Of a DNA stretch of 64,000 nucleotides, positions 47,190 through 58,818 are shown piece after piece. The stretch is from contig JASANG010001404.1 in the NCBI GenBank assembly GCA_030248215.1, positions 1-64,000 of the forward strand, written 5' to 3'. The position numbers and the translations under genes are program-made. The notes beneath the pieces are model-generated. The model was not told the DNA's origin and searched no databases. It saw nothing but the letters and a program-made list of their open reading frames with translations. The DNA is from Enoplolaimus lenunculus. Lineage: Eukaryota > Nematoda > Enoplea > Enoplida > Thoracostomopsidae. Every line of letters begins with the position of its first letter. The stretch's first letter is position 1.

Positions 47190-47398
47190 GCATTGCTGGC
47201 CAATGTATCGAACAGGCTGTAACAGTAGTAAAAGCATATTTGTAAACGTAAGCCTACGCCTAAACGTAAAAATGAGTTTACGCCAAAGCCTATTAGTTGA
47301 AGCTCTAAGCAAAAAAAATTAGTCTATAAGTTAAACTTAATATTCTATTGCAGTACTGCAGAAAAACGTTCCGCCACTGATCTTTACATGCGCTGCAT
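47190..47398. mobile_element. TTAGGC-family MITE (A1)
   Basis: GGCCAATGTATCGAACAGG start and TTCCGCCACTGATCTTTACATG end with a decayed CCTAAG core. Confidence 0.7.
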
Positions 47399-47528
47399 TG
47401 CTCATGGGGGCATCAAATTCGCGGCTCTTGGAATTCTTTACGTCCAGTGCAGGCCACTAGACATCAGTGGTGGATCCAAGGGTGATGGAAGATGTATCCC
47501 TACATCGGCCCGGACGTGCTGAACTTAC

Positions 47529-47655
47529 GCTCATGTAAAGATCAGGGGCGGAACGTTTTTATGTGGGACTGAAATCTTACGCTTACGCTTAGGCTTAGTC
47601 TTAGGTGTAGGAATATGTTTATAATACTGTTCTGTCCCTGTTCTTTACATTGGCC
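47529..47655. mobile_element. TTAGGC-family MITE (A1) with near-perfect 8-bp duplication
   Basis: CTCATGTAAAGATCAGGGGC to CTGTTCTTTACATTGGCC. GAACTTAC on the left and AAACTTAC on the right. A short core with two or three TTAGGC words. Confidence 0.8.
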
Positions 47656-48294
47656 GAAACTTACAAGGTTTTTTCCAGCCGTTAACAATGCGGTGGGGGT
47701 ATATAAAACGACTACTTGGTCAACTGTAAAATTTTGCAACCCCAAAACTATTCACTCCCACTAGAAAATCTTGAGAACTGGCACTGCTCAAAATTAGGTT
47801 TTGGTCTAGAAGACCAAAACCGACCTCTGTCAGAGCACGGGATGCCTTTTTAGCTTGCGTTTCTTTAGATTACTGTTGTAGTTCATTTGTCTAATAGCAT
47901 AGCACTATGTGTATACATATATATTTATATATAAGATACCTGCATTAGATATTGGATATATGTTGTGTTTTTCAATTCTCAAATCGGTTAAAAAGACTTG
48001 GATATCAGGACATTACGGAATTGCTCAAATTTTCCAAAAATACACTTGCAAGCAAGGTTGACAAATTTCTATGGGAACGCCCTAAATTTTTACTTAATAG
48101 TTTATTTTAAAATTATATTTGGCATAAACTTTAAGTGTTAAACTATTTTCAAATTGACTCATATATTTTGTGATCAAAGCATGCAATTACGGTTGTGCGC
48201 ATTCACTTTTGCTGCGACATATTTCTGCTTCGCTTTCTTTTTACTGTAATACGCCTTTGTAGGCACTGGTTTAAACTTTGCTGAACAGCTTATA

Positions 48295-48502
48295 CACTGC
48301 AAAAAATGGTGAGTCAAATTGACTCTCTCCGAAATAGGCTCTACGGGACTACACAAACAGAGTCAATTTCGACTCCGCCAGAGTCAAATGTGCTAATTAG
48401 TAAGTCGAAATTGACTCGGGCAGAGTCGAATTTAACTCAGTTTGTGTAGTCCCATAGAGCCTATTTCAGAGAGAGTCAATTTGACTTACCATTTTTGCAG
48501 TG
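48295..48502. mobile_element. TA-inserting foldback MITE, GACTCTGGCGGAGTC family
   Basis: CACTGCAAAAAATGGTGAGT and its complement form inverted repeats of about 65 bp, flanked by TA. AGTCAAATTTGACTC-type words recur inside. The CACTGCAAAAA end with TA is the mariner-like pattern. Confidence 0.85.
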
Positions 48503-48668
48503 TAATAATTAAGCTTCTATTTGTAGTCAAAAAATTTTGCAAATCAAAAACATTACGAAAAAATCTTATGCAAAAATTATGAGGTTGCTACCGTAAAATT
48601 GCTAAAACTCTGTGGCGTCTGCTCGTTCGGTTCGATTGTGAATTATGTTAGGCGCTCCGTCCCGTGTT

Positions 48669-48929
48669 GGGCCCATGTAAAGATCAGTGGCGGAACGTTT
48701 TCCTATGAGACTGCAATAGAGTAAGCTTAAGCTTTAGACTAATTTTCTTTTTGCTTGGCTCAGGCTTAGGCTTAGGCTTAGGAATATGCTCATCTTTACG
48801 CTTAGGCTTAGGCTTAGGCTTAAGCTTAGGCTTAGGAATGTGCTCATCTTTACGCGTAGGCTTAGGCTTAGCCTAAGGCTTAGGAATATGCTTAGAATAC
48901 TGTTCCACCCCTGTTCTTTACATTGGCCC
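48669..48929. mobile_element. TTAGGC-family MITE (A1), long core
   Basis: GGGCCCATGTAAAGATCAG start and CTGTTCTTTACATTGGCCC end. Three blocks of tandem TTAGGC separated by GGAATATGCTCATCTTTACG spacers. Confidence 0.85.
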
Positions 48930-49320
48930 CGGGTATGTCTGCGGATCCGCTGTTGTGCGTCTGATTTGTTGTATTGGTTCATTCAATAAAATATGTTACC
49001 TTTCAATGAGCTACTATTACCTTTTCGTGTTGTGAATGAAAATTTACATTTTTAAATGTTGACAAAACTTTTAAAATTGTATCAACACCAGACAGGGTTG
49101 TGTTTTTTGCCCCTTCTCAAACGTCCAACTCGGAAAGAAGGAACTAAACTCCCTGGCATTGGTAGGAATAATCGGTTTTAGAGATCCCGTTGGGATCAAA
49201 ACGAAATTTTTTGAACCGTAGAGCTTTCAATTTGGGTTGAAACGTAAGTTCAGTTTAAAATATTAGTTTATACTTATATATTAATGTACTTGGGTACCGT
49301 CATTATTGCCCTTAACACTC
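48930..49320. other. No gene recognised
   Basis: AT-rich sequence without repeats or exons that I could recognise. Confidence 0.4.
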
Positions 49321-49323
49321 GTA

Positions 49324-49735
49324 CTGCAGCGTCTCGAATAAGACGAGGGGTGACTGATATTTATTTGGCCTCTTCAGAGGGTGCTCTCGGTGCTTTTCGT
49401 AAACTGACTGTTATTTATTTTCGAACCCATCCTCGTCGCTGTGTCACCACACTTTTACATTTCGCATATGTTTATGATTTAATCACAGTGATTTGGGAAT
49501 ATGCTTGTAAAATTAACTAATCGCTATAAATACAACTTATAACAGTTTCAGTAAACAAATTCTTGATGAACTTTATTTGGTCCAGGAAGCATTTGCGCAA
49601 TTAAAGTATTAACCTTAACAGACTCTAATAAGACACTTTAGACTCTATATAAACGGTCTAATTAAAAATATAGACTACTATCAATTCAGTGAAAAAATAG
49701 GCACCCATTTGTCTTATTGTGCCCGGAGTTTGCAT
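49324..49735. mobile_element. Degraded mariner-like MITE, CTGTAGTGACC family
   Basis: CTGCAGCGTCTCGAATAAGAC start after TA, then TGATATTTATTTGGCCTC. The right half is strongly diverged and its end uncertain. Confidence 0.55.
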
Positions 49736-49739
49736 ATAA

Positions 49740-50365
49740 TAGTATAAGACGAACCTAATTTTAATATAAAAGGCCCGATACCAAGTTCATTGAAATGTTG
49801 CAAAATCCAAACATTTCTCGTCATACCCCAAAAGAACTAAACTATCGAAAAATTTGCGTAGGCAAAGCTTTGGTTGAAATGAAATATTCAATATAACCAG
49901 ATTCAACTGAATCTTTAGTTAAGCCTTAGACTATTTTCCTGAGTGTCTCTTGAATGTGGGATTTGTTACTTTTTCAACCCATTGCATGTCAATGTTAACG
50001 CCTATACTGCGTGTAAAGGGTGAATATAATTTTGGGCACAGAAAGATATATCCCCATCCAAAATTACTACAACGACAAAAAAGAAACAACTTAAGGTTAA
50101 AATAACTAACCTTATTTTTAGCTTTTCACAAGAGTACAAGACTTTACATAAAACTATTGGTACCTACACCCGAAATAACATCCTGCCTACGCCTCTGTAC
50201 TGCGTGCGAAATACGTCAAAAGTCGTCGGATACAAACGTAATTATAGCTGATAGGCCTCGTGTTAAGCTTACATTAAGCAGGTGAGAAAACATCAGGCGA
50301 AGTTTATAGTATTTTGTAAAAAATAACACAAAGATCTGGCAAATTCAAGTACGTGAGTTATATAT
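49740..50365. other. No gene recognised
   Basis: Only short frames. No element ends could be paired. Confidence 0.4.
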
Positions 50366-50371
50366 ATGTAT

Positions 50372-50775
50372 CAGGGTGCAACCGGAGATGAAAAATGCCG
50401 GAGCTGGAGCCGGAGGTCAACGAAACTTGCCGGAGCCGGAGGTCAACGAAACTTGCTGGAGCCGGAGGTGAGACGAAATTAGGTAGTAAAAATAATGGTT
50501 AATTAGTTAATTTTAGCCAATATTTGCAATGTGTTGTGAAGTGAAGTTGTTTGGTTTTACACAAATTTTCTGCGAAACTTCGGAAATTCTTTCCTGAAAA
50601 TTGTGCCAAATGTAAACCAAACGCGCTAAACAGATAAATTTTGCAAAATTATGCAAATTTCTACTACCGAAATTGCCGGAACCTCGGGCAAAAACTCTAC
50701 CGGAGCCGGAGCCGGAGCCGGAGCCGGAGGCCGATTTTCTGCCGGAGCTGGAAGCAGACCTCCGGTTGTACTCTG
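50372..50775. mobile_element. hAT-like MITE, CCGGAG family, perfect 8-bp duplication
   Basis: CAGGGTGCAACCGGAGATG start and ACCTCCGGTTGTACTCTG end, flanked by ATATGTAT on both sides. GGAGCCGGAGCCGGAG microsatellites sit in both subterminal regions. Confidence 0.9.
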
Positions 50776-50779
50776 ATAT

Positions 50780-51128
50780 GTATATATGGACAAATTTGGT
50801 CGTTAATTTTAGGTTGTTATATGATAATGGTTCTGCTTATTAAATGAGCTATAGATGGCTGTACCGCCTCAAGTTCAGATGGCGCCGGGTTCAACTGGTC
50901 TGGCAGTATATTTATTGTCTTTTTCGGTCCCCTTTTTCAACCCAACTTAAACCACCGTAACAGGAGGGTTTTCTGTTGAGCTGTAGTTCTTTGGGAGCCA
51001 TACCGTTTTATATAACATATACCAGCCAGTTTCTATGGTTTAAGTTCGTTACTTTTAGGAGTATACTTTTATAAGACTTGACGGTGACGCTATGAATACT
51101 GGTAACTTAAGTATTGAATCAAATTCCG
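50780..51128. other. No gene recognised
   Basis: Nothing that can be supported was seen in this segment. Confidence 0.4.
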
Positions 51129-51130
51129 TA

Positions 51131-51695
51131 CTGTAGGACCCGAATAAGAGGAGGTATTAATAACGTGGTCCCCATTTTGAGTCCCAATCAATAGGAGTCC
51201 GTATTTCTAATAAGAGTCCGTAAGCGAATCGTCCCTGAATCTTACTTAGAGTCAATAAATGTCAATTATCCCTAATTGTAGCGCATAAATTACTCCAGGA
51301 CCAAATAATTTGAGTTCGACACTTTAAAGCGTACTTAAATTTTGAAAGTACATTCCCTAAGTATAACCTTGCATTATCGCTCAAGCTATCGACACAAGCC
51401 AAGAATCAAATTTGACTCTGGCGGAGTCAAATTTGACTCAGTTTGTGTAATCAGCAAAAGCCTGTTTCCGAGATAGTCAATTTGACTTCCCATTTTTTAC
51501 AGTTTGCAGTACTAAAGTTTAGTATGGTCCAGAAAACATTAATAGGCAATCCAATTAGGGTAATTGACGTTTATGTACGAACTAATTTGAACCTCGCTCA
51601 TTTACAAAGTCTAATTCGGAAATTAGACTCCAATTGATTCAGACTCAAAATTGGCACGCCGCACTCTTAAACCTTTTCTATTCGGGTCAGTACAA
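51131..51695. mobile_element. Mariner-like MITE with a nested GACTCTGGCGGAGTC fragment
   Basis: CTGTAGGACCCGAATAAGAGG start and TATTCGGGTCAGTACAA end between TA dinucleotides. The inner piece (about 51398-51515) is half of the foldback family seen whole at 48295. Confidence 0.7.
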
Positions 51696-51699
51696 TATT

Positions 51700-52615
51700 T
51701 GATCATAACTCGTGAACTGTTAAGATTGCGATGAAACTAACATCATTCGACCCGGCTCGCTAAATCGCGTAACATGGGTTTACACTGAAATTTTTGACAA
51801 TAAATTGTTTCGGTCGATAGGGGGCACTTTTAATACCTCAAAATCATATTTTTTGAAAAATTAAAACTTTGATTGTGAAAAACTAGTATGAACGTAATGA
51901 GAAGCTCAAATATGCAAAAATTTGCAAAATCCGACCATTTTTGACCAAATGACTGCAGGTGGCTTGATAACGGCAAACTGCAATAAATCCAGATGTTTTA
52001 TAATTGTGCCGCAAGCAAAGTTGTTTTCTTAAATTTTTGACAAGTTTCATTTACTTAAAAGTATGGTGTAAATATAAATAAAAGGTTAAGACGAGCAAAC
52101 CAATTAAGCAGGTTTTTTCAATTTAATTTAATACTATACTTACCGATTGTACTTAATATACTTGTCAACTGTCTTTGTAGAATTCGAACTAGTCTAGTGA
52201 TTCATAAAGACGTTCCAGCTTTCATTAGGGCCCATATTCTCAAATGTGTACCGCAATTATCATCAGTTAGTAATAGGTTTTCAAACTCGCTAACTATTGC
52301 AGTTGATAAAGGTAAAATTAGTACAGAAGCAGAGCAAATCGAATACGAAAACTGTGCGAAGTTTGAAGCCTCAGCATTATGACTGGTTCGAGTGTTACAA
52401 GACCTGTCACAAACAGCTGATAAATACAATATCGGTATGTTTCGATTTTTCGTTGGATTCGGCTGGCTTTTGTTTACTTCTTTAACATTTAAGGTTTAGG
52501 CTCAGGCAAACGCTTTGGCAATAGCTTAAGCTGGTACATACTCAAAGATATTAAATCTTTTCCTAAACCTAAATTTGAACTCAATTACAAAGCGTTATAG
52601 GGTACAGGATCCGAA
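51700..52615. other. No gene recognised; fragment of the TATTCTCAA MITE at about 52227-52320
   Basis: GGGCCCATATTCTCAAATGTG near 52230 matches the end of the element at 12262. The rest is unassigned. Confidence 0.4.
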
Positions 52616-52617
52616 TA

Positions 52618-52869
52618 CACTGTAAATTCCGGTGTGTTGATTAATCAACTCATGGAGAGAATTCGTTATTTCTGGTTATTTCTGAGTTAAGAACAATAAA
52701 ACGACAACTTACTCTGAGCTGATCTAATTCTGTGTTAGTTGATTATTTACTTCAGAATGAGTGCAATCAATTCAGAATTCTGCGTTCTGAAAGATATAAT
52801 TCAGAGCCCAGGTTTCTGAGTGAATTCAACTTATTCTGAGTTAACATCAACTCACTGAAAATTACAGTG
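52618..52869. mobile_element. TA-inserting MITE, CACTGTAAATTCCGGTG family
   Basis: CACTGTAAATTCCGGTGTG and the complementary end (CACTGAAAATTACAGTG) are flanked by TA. The body is rich in CAACTCA/TGAGTT words. Confidence 0.8.
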
Positions 52870-53194
52870 TAGTATTATAACGTTTATTAAAGTATCTATT
52901 TTTCCTAATTCCTCCAGGAATTTTGAATTTAAACCTACAGTATATTCGTTGCTGTATGATGACCGTCGGCTATAGTTATTTATCTAAGAAGATATAGATT
53001 TAATGTTTCCCTTAGTGTAATGCTATTAAGCTAAAACTTTCTATAATCTTCAAGAATTGTTTGTATCTTGTCTCAGTGCACCTAAACATATATTTTTTCT
53101 CATATTATACAAAGTTTGCTGTTTCCACAGGTGTTCCAGGCACAAATTAATATTCCTTTTAGAATTTTAACTAAATTGTTATGGCGTGGTTTGG

Positions 53195-53450
53195 CGTTAG
53201 AGGCAGTGCCAAAGCAGGCTAGGGTGGGGGGCCTCCCCAAAATTCTGGGGTGGCGACCCCTTACGATGATCAAAATATTTTTCAAATGTTTTGTTTATAA
53301 ATCTTGTTAGAGTGGGAGCACTCTTTGGGGCGGGGGTCCCAGCTGGGTGGTACTCGGGAGGGCTGCCCCGGCCTTGGCTTTCCTTGGGGTGGGGCCTCCA
53401 CATGGGGGTATGGGGGGGCGGCTGCTCCGGCCTTGGCGAAAGGGTTATGG
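53195..53450. repeat. G-rich repeat family with CCCCAAAATTCTGGGG units
   Basis: GGCCTCCCCAAAATTCTGGGG, GATGATCAAAATATTTTTC and GTTAGAGTGGGAGC are shared in order with 62950-63190. GC-rich against an AT-rich background. Frames across it are not conserved with the other copy. Confidence 0.6.
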
Positions 53451-53640
53451 TTTTAGGATGTTCAGCGTGTTTGAAATATTTTGTATGGTAATTTTTGGAA
53501 CCTAAACATGAAATGCGTTAGCTTAGCTTAAAATCACGTCTGGTCAAAAACCATGAATATACTTTCTGCAGTTAGAATTTTAGGTACTCTGACTAACAAT
53601 TTTGTTGTTCAACATTCATTTGGCTTGCTCTGCTCCAGGC

Positions 53641-53745
53641 ACGTCCCCAGCTCACCTCGCTAGGGATGGAGCTAAAAAAGTTTCAGAATAGACATACAAG
53701 GGTTTTCGTTGACTTACAAGCAAGGTTCAAAATTTTCTAGAGGTG
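53641..53745. mobile_element. GGGCCCGTAGCC-family MITE, degraded
   Basis: CCAGCTCACCTCGCTAGGGA start, GTTTTCGTTGACTTACAAGC and AAAATTTTCTAGAGG inside. Confidence 0.55.
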
Positions 53746-53749
53746 AAGT

Positions 53750-54120
53750 GCAAAATTTGAACGCATTTTTTAACACTTTTAGTCCGTTTTGTCAGGTTTT
53801 GAAAATTAAAAATTGCTACTGGGTGGTTGGCTGGTTCGTAGAAAACTAGCAGACTCACTTTAAGATATCTGTTTCTTGTTAATTATGAATAAAGTTGGTT
53901 TGAAGCACGTCTGTAGTGACGTATACATTTTTCACAAATTAATTTAATTTGAAATTTTTTTAAATTTTGTATTGCCTGTCTGTAAGCCAAACTAAAAAGT
54001 TCGACGAAATATATACTGAAAGTATAGTTGTTTTGAAGAAGTCTTATTGGTTTTTGAATGAAAAATAAAATTTAGTCATGGGCGTCCTGCATGTGAAAGC
54101 TAAACTTTGCGAAGGGATAC
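53750..54120. other. No gene recognised
   Basis: AT-rich sequence without supported features. Confidence 0.4.
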
Positions 54121-54136
54121 ACGAAACGAATCTACA

Positions 54137-54262
54137 CTATTTCGTCGACCGACAACTTGTCGCATAGCATAATAATCAGCATCGAATTGTCCAGTCGATG
54201 AAATTTCAGATTACAAATTGCCGGAAGACGAGTTGTCGGGCGACAAATTGTCATGATACCAC
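54137..54262. mobile_element. Foldback MITE, CGACAATTTGTC family
   Basis: TTTCGTCGACCGACAACTTG start and CGGGCGACAAATTGTCATGA end, with CGATGAAATTTCAGATTACA inside. Other copies are at 60783 and 62455. Confidence 0.6.
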
Positions 54263-54269
54263 AGGAAAT

Positions 54270-55040
54270 AAAACGTACTTTTGAACAGGCTTTTATAGAC
54301 CAAGTTTCTAGATTCTTAGAGATAAAGACATTTCTTTTGTATACGGTTATAATATCCCGTTCTGTAATGTTCGGGGAACATAGAAAGATATTAATCGTGC
54401 GCATATGTATTTTTCAGCATAACTGCGGTGTTCCGGCGGATCCGCTAAGCGGAACCCCGCGACCTGGGCCTCAATATGAATCGAAATCAAAATTTTTGTA
54501 TTAAAATTTAGTGATAAAAATGCTTTTTTCCTATTAACTTATATGCTAGAAGTTGCTATAAAACAACAAGGCTGGGCAATTTAATATATTCTGTGATGGT
54601 TAGAGTTATTTCTTTTGCCCGAGTCGAAAAATTCGCTTACATGTGGGACTAAATTAAAGTCATCGAAAATCACGGATTATATGCTAATCCGAGAAGCTTT
54701 GCAATTCAAATCCGCCACAACTGGGTATTTACTAAATTTTTACGGCCATAAAGGTTCATGAAGCCAGGATTAACGTATCGGCAGGATATTAATTCTCAGT
54801 AGTAAAAACGGCAAGAAAGTTATCCAGAGTGAGCAAAAACTGTATATCTTCGCTAACGTAGAGTCTCCATTTAAACGCTGTTGAACAAATTTTCGGCCAG
54901 GGGGGAAGGGCGAAGGTTTTTTAGGGAGGGCATCGGCCCCCCCTTGGTTAACCGTAGTTTCAGGCCCGTACATTTTGCACAAAAGCGTAGTTTTCCTAAT
55001 CCGGTCCCGTATTACTGTAATAGTGCCGCCCGGTTTACTC
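54270..55040. other. No gene recognised; G-rich MITE remnant at about 54898-54968
   Basis: The remnant has GGCCAGGGGGGAAGG and CAGGCCCGTA and probably belongs to the GGGCCCGTAGCC family. The GC-rich palindrome GGCGGATCCGCTAAGCGGA near 54435 is isolated. Confidence 0.4.
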
Positions 55041-55049
55041 ATGGAAAAG

Positions 55050-55205
55050 CAATATTGTATACTTAGGCTTAAACCATTTTGGCTTAGACTTAGTTTTAGA
55101 TTTAGTCTTTTACACTGAGGCTTATATTTCGACTTAGTAATATTTGATAACTGTTCCTAAGCCTAAGCCTAATGTGTTTAGGTTTCTAGAAGTAACATTA
55201 GCCCT
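55050..55205. mobile_element. Degraded TTAGGC-family MITE (A2)
   Basis: TTAGGCTTAAACC, CTAAGCCTAAGCCTAA and a TAGAAGTAACATTAGCCC end. Confidence 0.5.
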
Positions 55206-55230
55206 TATCATAATGCGGAGTAGATATTGT

Positions 55231-55482
55231 CACTGTAAATTCCAGTGAGTTGATTTTAACTCAGAATGAGTTGCATCCACGCAGAGGTCTGAGCTCTGAA
55301 TTAGGTCTTTCAGAATTCAGAAATCTAAATTGATTAAACTCATCCTGAGTTAATTAACCAACTCACCCGGAATTAAACAAACTCACAGTCATCTAATATC
55401 TACTGTTATTAAACTCAGACATAGACAGAAATAACTAATTATCTCTCTGAATTGATTAATCAACTCATTGCAATTTATAGTG
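55231..55482. mobile_element. TA-inserting MITE, CACTGTAAATTCC family
   Basis: CACTGTAAATTCCAGTGAG start and CAACTCATTGCAATTTATAGTG end. Same TGAGTT/AACTCA body as the copy at 52618. Confidence 0.75.
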
Positions 55483-55823
55483 TATCCATGTTTGCTGAGC
55501 GAACATCATATGGCTTTTCGCTGTATGCATTCTAAAAGTTGCTCAATCCAAACAAAAGGTCTTTTTGCAATATCCAATAAGGCACTATTCCACCTTCAAC
55601 TTGACCCAATTACCGCTATTTGCAATAACCAATAAAAGCGAGTACTGCAGTTACCCGAATAAGAGGGTGGACTGATATTTATTTGACCTCTCTAGAGGGT
55701 TCCCCCTGTTATTCGATTACGGACTGTTAATTATTGTTAACCTGCTCTCCATCAGCCATTCGTGTACTCATACACAATATTGCAACTATCCGTTGAATTA
55801 CAAATTCATTTGTCTTGTACTTA

Positions 55824-56728
55824 TGCATCATTTAGGTTATACTGCGCTCGCCAATGTCAAAAAATGTCCCACCATTTTAATAGCTAGCTAATTTGCGAAC
55901 ACTCTCTAAAAATAGTGTCCAAACTATTAGCTAGCTATACGAATGACCTACAAAATAAAGCGACGTGGCAAAAATAGTGTTGTAAAAATATCACCCTTTT
56001 AAAATACAGTGGATATTGTACGGCCAATGGTTAGAAACGGCAGAGTTTAAAATTTCTTATAATTTTTCAAATTTTGTCCCGGAAACTCAAATTTTGGCGG
56101 GAAAATTCAAATTTTTGCGGTAAAATTCAATTTTTGGCGGGAAAACTTAAATTTTGGCGGGAAATTCAAATTTTGGCGGGAAAATTCAAATTTTTCGGGA
56201 AAAGTTAAATTTTGGTGGAAAATTCAAGTTTTGGCGGGAAAATTTAAAGTTTGGCGCGAAATTCAAATTTTGGCGGGAAAAGTTAAATTTTAGTGGAAAA
56301 TTCAAATTGTAGCGGGAAAATTTAAATTTTGGCGGGAAAACTTAAGTTTTGGCGCGAAATTCAAATTTTGGTATAAAACTGAAATTTTGGCGGAAAAATT
56401 CAAATTTTGTTGGGAAAATTCAAATTTTGCCGATAAAACTCAAATTTTTCCGAAAAATTTCAAAATTGTGCTTGAAAATTCAAATTTAAGCATGACATTC
56501 AAATTTTTTGGTAAATTGTATTATGGTGCAAGAAATAACACATTGTCAAAATACCCAGCCATTTTCCGAACATGTCCTAAGAATAGACTGCAAAGAAACG
56601 ACATACTAGCTAAATAGTGTGAAAATAATTACTTGGTGCAAGAAATAGCTGTAATTTTATTGCTACTTTATAATAATGACATGGACATTTTTTAACATTG
56701 GCGAGCGCAGCATAACCTGGATGGTGCA
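55824..56728. mobile_element. Harbinger-like element, long copy with internal tandem array
   Basis: Inverted ends TGCATCATTTAGGTTATACT and the complement of GCATAACCTGGATGGTGCA, flanked by TTA. TGCGCTCGCCAATGT and CATTGGCGAGCGCAG extend the pairing. No transposase frame was recognised. Confidence 0.78.
56041..56530. repeat. Tandem array of GGCGGGAAAATTCAAATTTT units
   Basis: About seventeen diverged units of 24-28 bp fill the interior of the Harbinger-like element. Stops occur throughout, and a 76-codon frame over its right end is incidental. Confidence 0.8.
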
Positions 56729-56814
56729 TTAACAAAAGCTTGAGCGGTGACGCAAGGTACTTAGGAATATACTTTCAACACTTAAGAACGCTTTAACGAT
56801 TTGAACTCAACTTT

Positions 56815-56935
56815 ATTTGGTCATGGAGTCATATATGCGTGGTCATGGAGTCATATATGCGTGGTCATGGAGTCATATATGCGTGGTCATGGAGTCATAT
56901 ATGCGTGGTCATGGAGTCATATATGCGCTACACTT
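56815..56935. repeat. Five near-perfect 23-bp tandem repeats
   Basis: The unit GTCATGGAGTCATATATGCG (plus a few bases) repeats five times inside the right half of the mariner-like element, a recent local expansion. Confidence 0.9.
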
Positions 56936-57088
56936 TTGGAATAATTGATATTCATGGACCCTACCTAATAGCGTTTAGAGACGCTATTCGCTTTTCGCTT
57001 ACGGACTCTCATTAGGGATGCGGACTCCTATTGTATTTTCAACTACCACTATGTTGGGCTGAATTACAGCTTGGACATATATTCAGGC

Positions 57089-57255
57089 CCTTAGCCAGCT
57101 CGCCTTGCTCGGAGGGCTGAAAACTTTTTCAGGAGGCGATACAAGGGTTTTCGTCGACCTTTACAAGCAAGCTTGAAAATTTTCTAAGGGAGTCCCATAA
57201 TTTTTCCAGCTTGGTTAAGCCCCTTTGCCCCCAACTTGGCAACGAGCCCGCGTAT
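57089..57255. mobile_element. GGGCCCGTAGCC-family MITE
   Basis: AGGCCCTTAGCCAGCTCGCC start, GGCGATACAAGGGTTTTCG and AAAATTTTCTAAGGGAG inside. Confidence 0.6.
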
Positions 57256-57461
57256 ATTCTCTTTGCTTCCTACATTATACTCGGCCGTTTAGGAGTTTTT
57301 TCTGAATTGTGCACTGTTATACACTTCTCAGAGTACTTAATCAGTTACGCATTTTACACTGTCTAAAAGTAGAAATTTTAATTTTTAAGACGTGAAACGC
57401 TATTTTAGAGTGTTTAACTGCCACCATTATTTTTATATAACTAGCAGTCACTACAAGATCC

Positions 57462-57628
57462 GGCCCATGTAAAGATCAGAGACGGAACGTTTTTCAGTGG
57501 AACTACAACAAAGTAAGCGTTAGCTTTAGACTAATTTTTTTTGCTTCGCTTACGCTAAGGTTTAGGCTAAGGCTTAGGCTTAGGAATGTGCTTACAACAC
57601 TGTTCTGCCGCTGTCCTTTCCATTGGCT
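57462..57628. mobile_element. TTAGGC-family MITE (A1) with perfect 8-bp duplication
   Basis: GGCCCATGTAAAGATCAGAG to CTGTCCTTTCCATTGGCT, with CAAGATCC directly on both sides. Confidence 0.9.
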
Positions 57629-57639
57629 CAAGATCCAAA

Positions 57640-58105
57640 GAGGGCACCGTGGCCAGCGGCTTCTAACAGGAATCAAAACCAAAATTTTGTGCTTAAGTAC
57701 ACAAATTGCGTTTGGCTTCTCGTTCGCTTCGCTCGCAAACTGTTTTCAGTGTTTAGCGAACTACAACCAGGAGTAATTTTTGCAGTTGCCACTGCGTATG
57801 TTACAATGTTTTTGCTTGTTTTTACTTTTTCAAATATCTATTGCCGCCTATCAGTCAATCATTTGTTTTTAGAAATTTTTTTTAATTTTCGACTAAAGCT
57901 ATTTTGGTTGGGTTTCTAAAGTTTTAGATGGATTACATCGGTTCGGCTTCTGTTATCATGCCGCAAGCTGGAACTTTAGTGATATACCCTAATCTTGCGG
58001 TTTCAATTAAGATTTTTGGTACACATTTGATTGGTTAAATATTGGTTCTTAAATTATAAATGATTAATCGGTTAACGGTGATTGAATGCCAAATGGATTG
58101 AACGC
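57640..58105. other. No gene recognised
   Basis: Holds the GCTTCTCGTTCGCTTCGCTC repeat word near 57715. A 98-codon frame across it ends in low-complexity Phe/Leu and matches nothing known to me. Confidence 0.4.
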
Positions 58106-58106
58106 A

Positions 58107-58348
58107 GAGGCGGATCCAAAAATTTGTGACGGGCAGGCTGACAAATGTTATGAAACGCGATTTTTATCGTATGCTATGTTATGTCATGAACAGCGATAAA
58201 TTGTAACGTAGGAGGGACCTTATAATTTTATCACAAAAATATTTTGGAAAATTTTTTAAAATTTGATAGGGAAAAATGGTAAGGTACATGTTATTACTAA
58301 AAAAGTTTTGACGGGAAAGCGTACGCTCCCCCACCCCTCTTTGGATCC
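58107..58348. mobile_element. hAT-like MITE, GCGGATCC family
   Basis: CAGAGGCGGATCCAAAAATT start and CTCTTTGGATCCTCTTGCG end, with GTAGGAGGGACCTTATAATT inside. Confidence 0.7.
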
Positions 58349-58361
58349 TCTTGCGAAGCAA

Positions 58362-58818
58362 ATACGTCATTGTTCATCCAAATTTGCCAAAAACGTCATT
58401 ATTCATCCAAATTTGCCAAAAACGTCATTATTCATCCAAATTTGCCAAAAACGTCATTATTCATCCAAATTTGCCAAAAACGTCATTATTCATCCAAATT
58501 TGCCACAAACGTCATTATTCATCCAAATTTGCCAAAAACGTCATTATTCATTCAAATTTGCCGAAAACGTCATTATTCATCCAAATTTGCCAAAAACGTT
58601 ATTATTCATCCAAATTTGCCAAAAACGTCATTATTCATCCAAATTTGCCACAATCGTCATTATTCATCCAAATTTGCCACAAACGTCATTATTCATCCAA
58701 ATTTGCTAAAAACGTCATTATTCATCCAAATTTGCCAAAAACGTCATTATTCATCCAAATTTGCCAAAAACGTCATTATCCATCCAAATTTGCCACAAAC
58801 GTCATTATTCCTCCAGTT
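58362..58818. repeat. 29-bp tandem array, about 15 copies, open in all three plus frames
   Basis: Unit CGTCATTATTCATCCAAATT plus TGCCAAAAA, period 29, more than 90% identical between copies. Because 29 is not a multiple of three, each frame reads the same 29-residue cycle, and no stop arises in any plus frame. It starts right after the hAT-like element. There are no spacers, so it is a satellite and not a CRISPR. Confidence 0.92.

Larger units (their letters stand above)
55645..57060. mobile_element. Mariner-like MITE split by a Harbinger-like element
   Basis: Left part CTGCAGTTACCCGAATAAGAG and GATATTTATTTGACCTC. The right part resumes after 56731 with AACTCAACTTTATTTGGTC and ends near GACTCCTATTG. 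The inserted element is listed separately. The right terminus is lost. Confidence 0.65.

Noticed and set aside
58362-58818. CRISPR-like array of 29-bp repeats
   Set aside because: The units follow each other with no spacers, in a eukaryotic context with no cas genes. It is a simple satellite.
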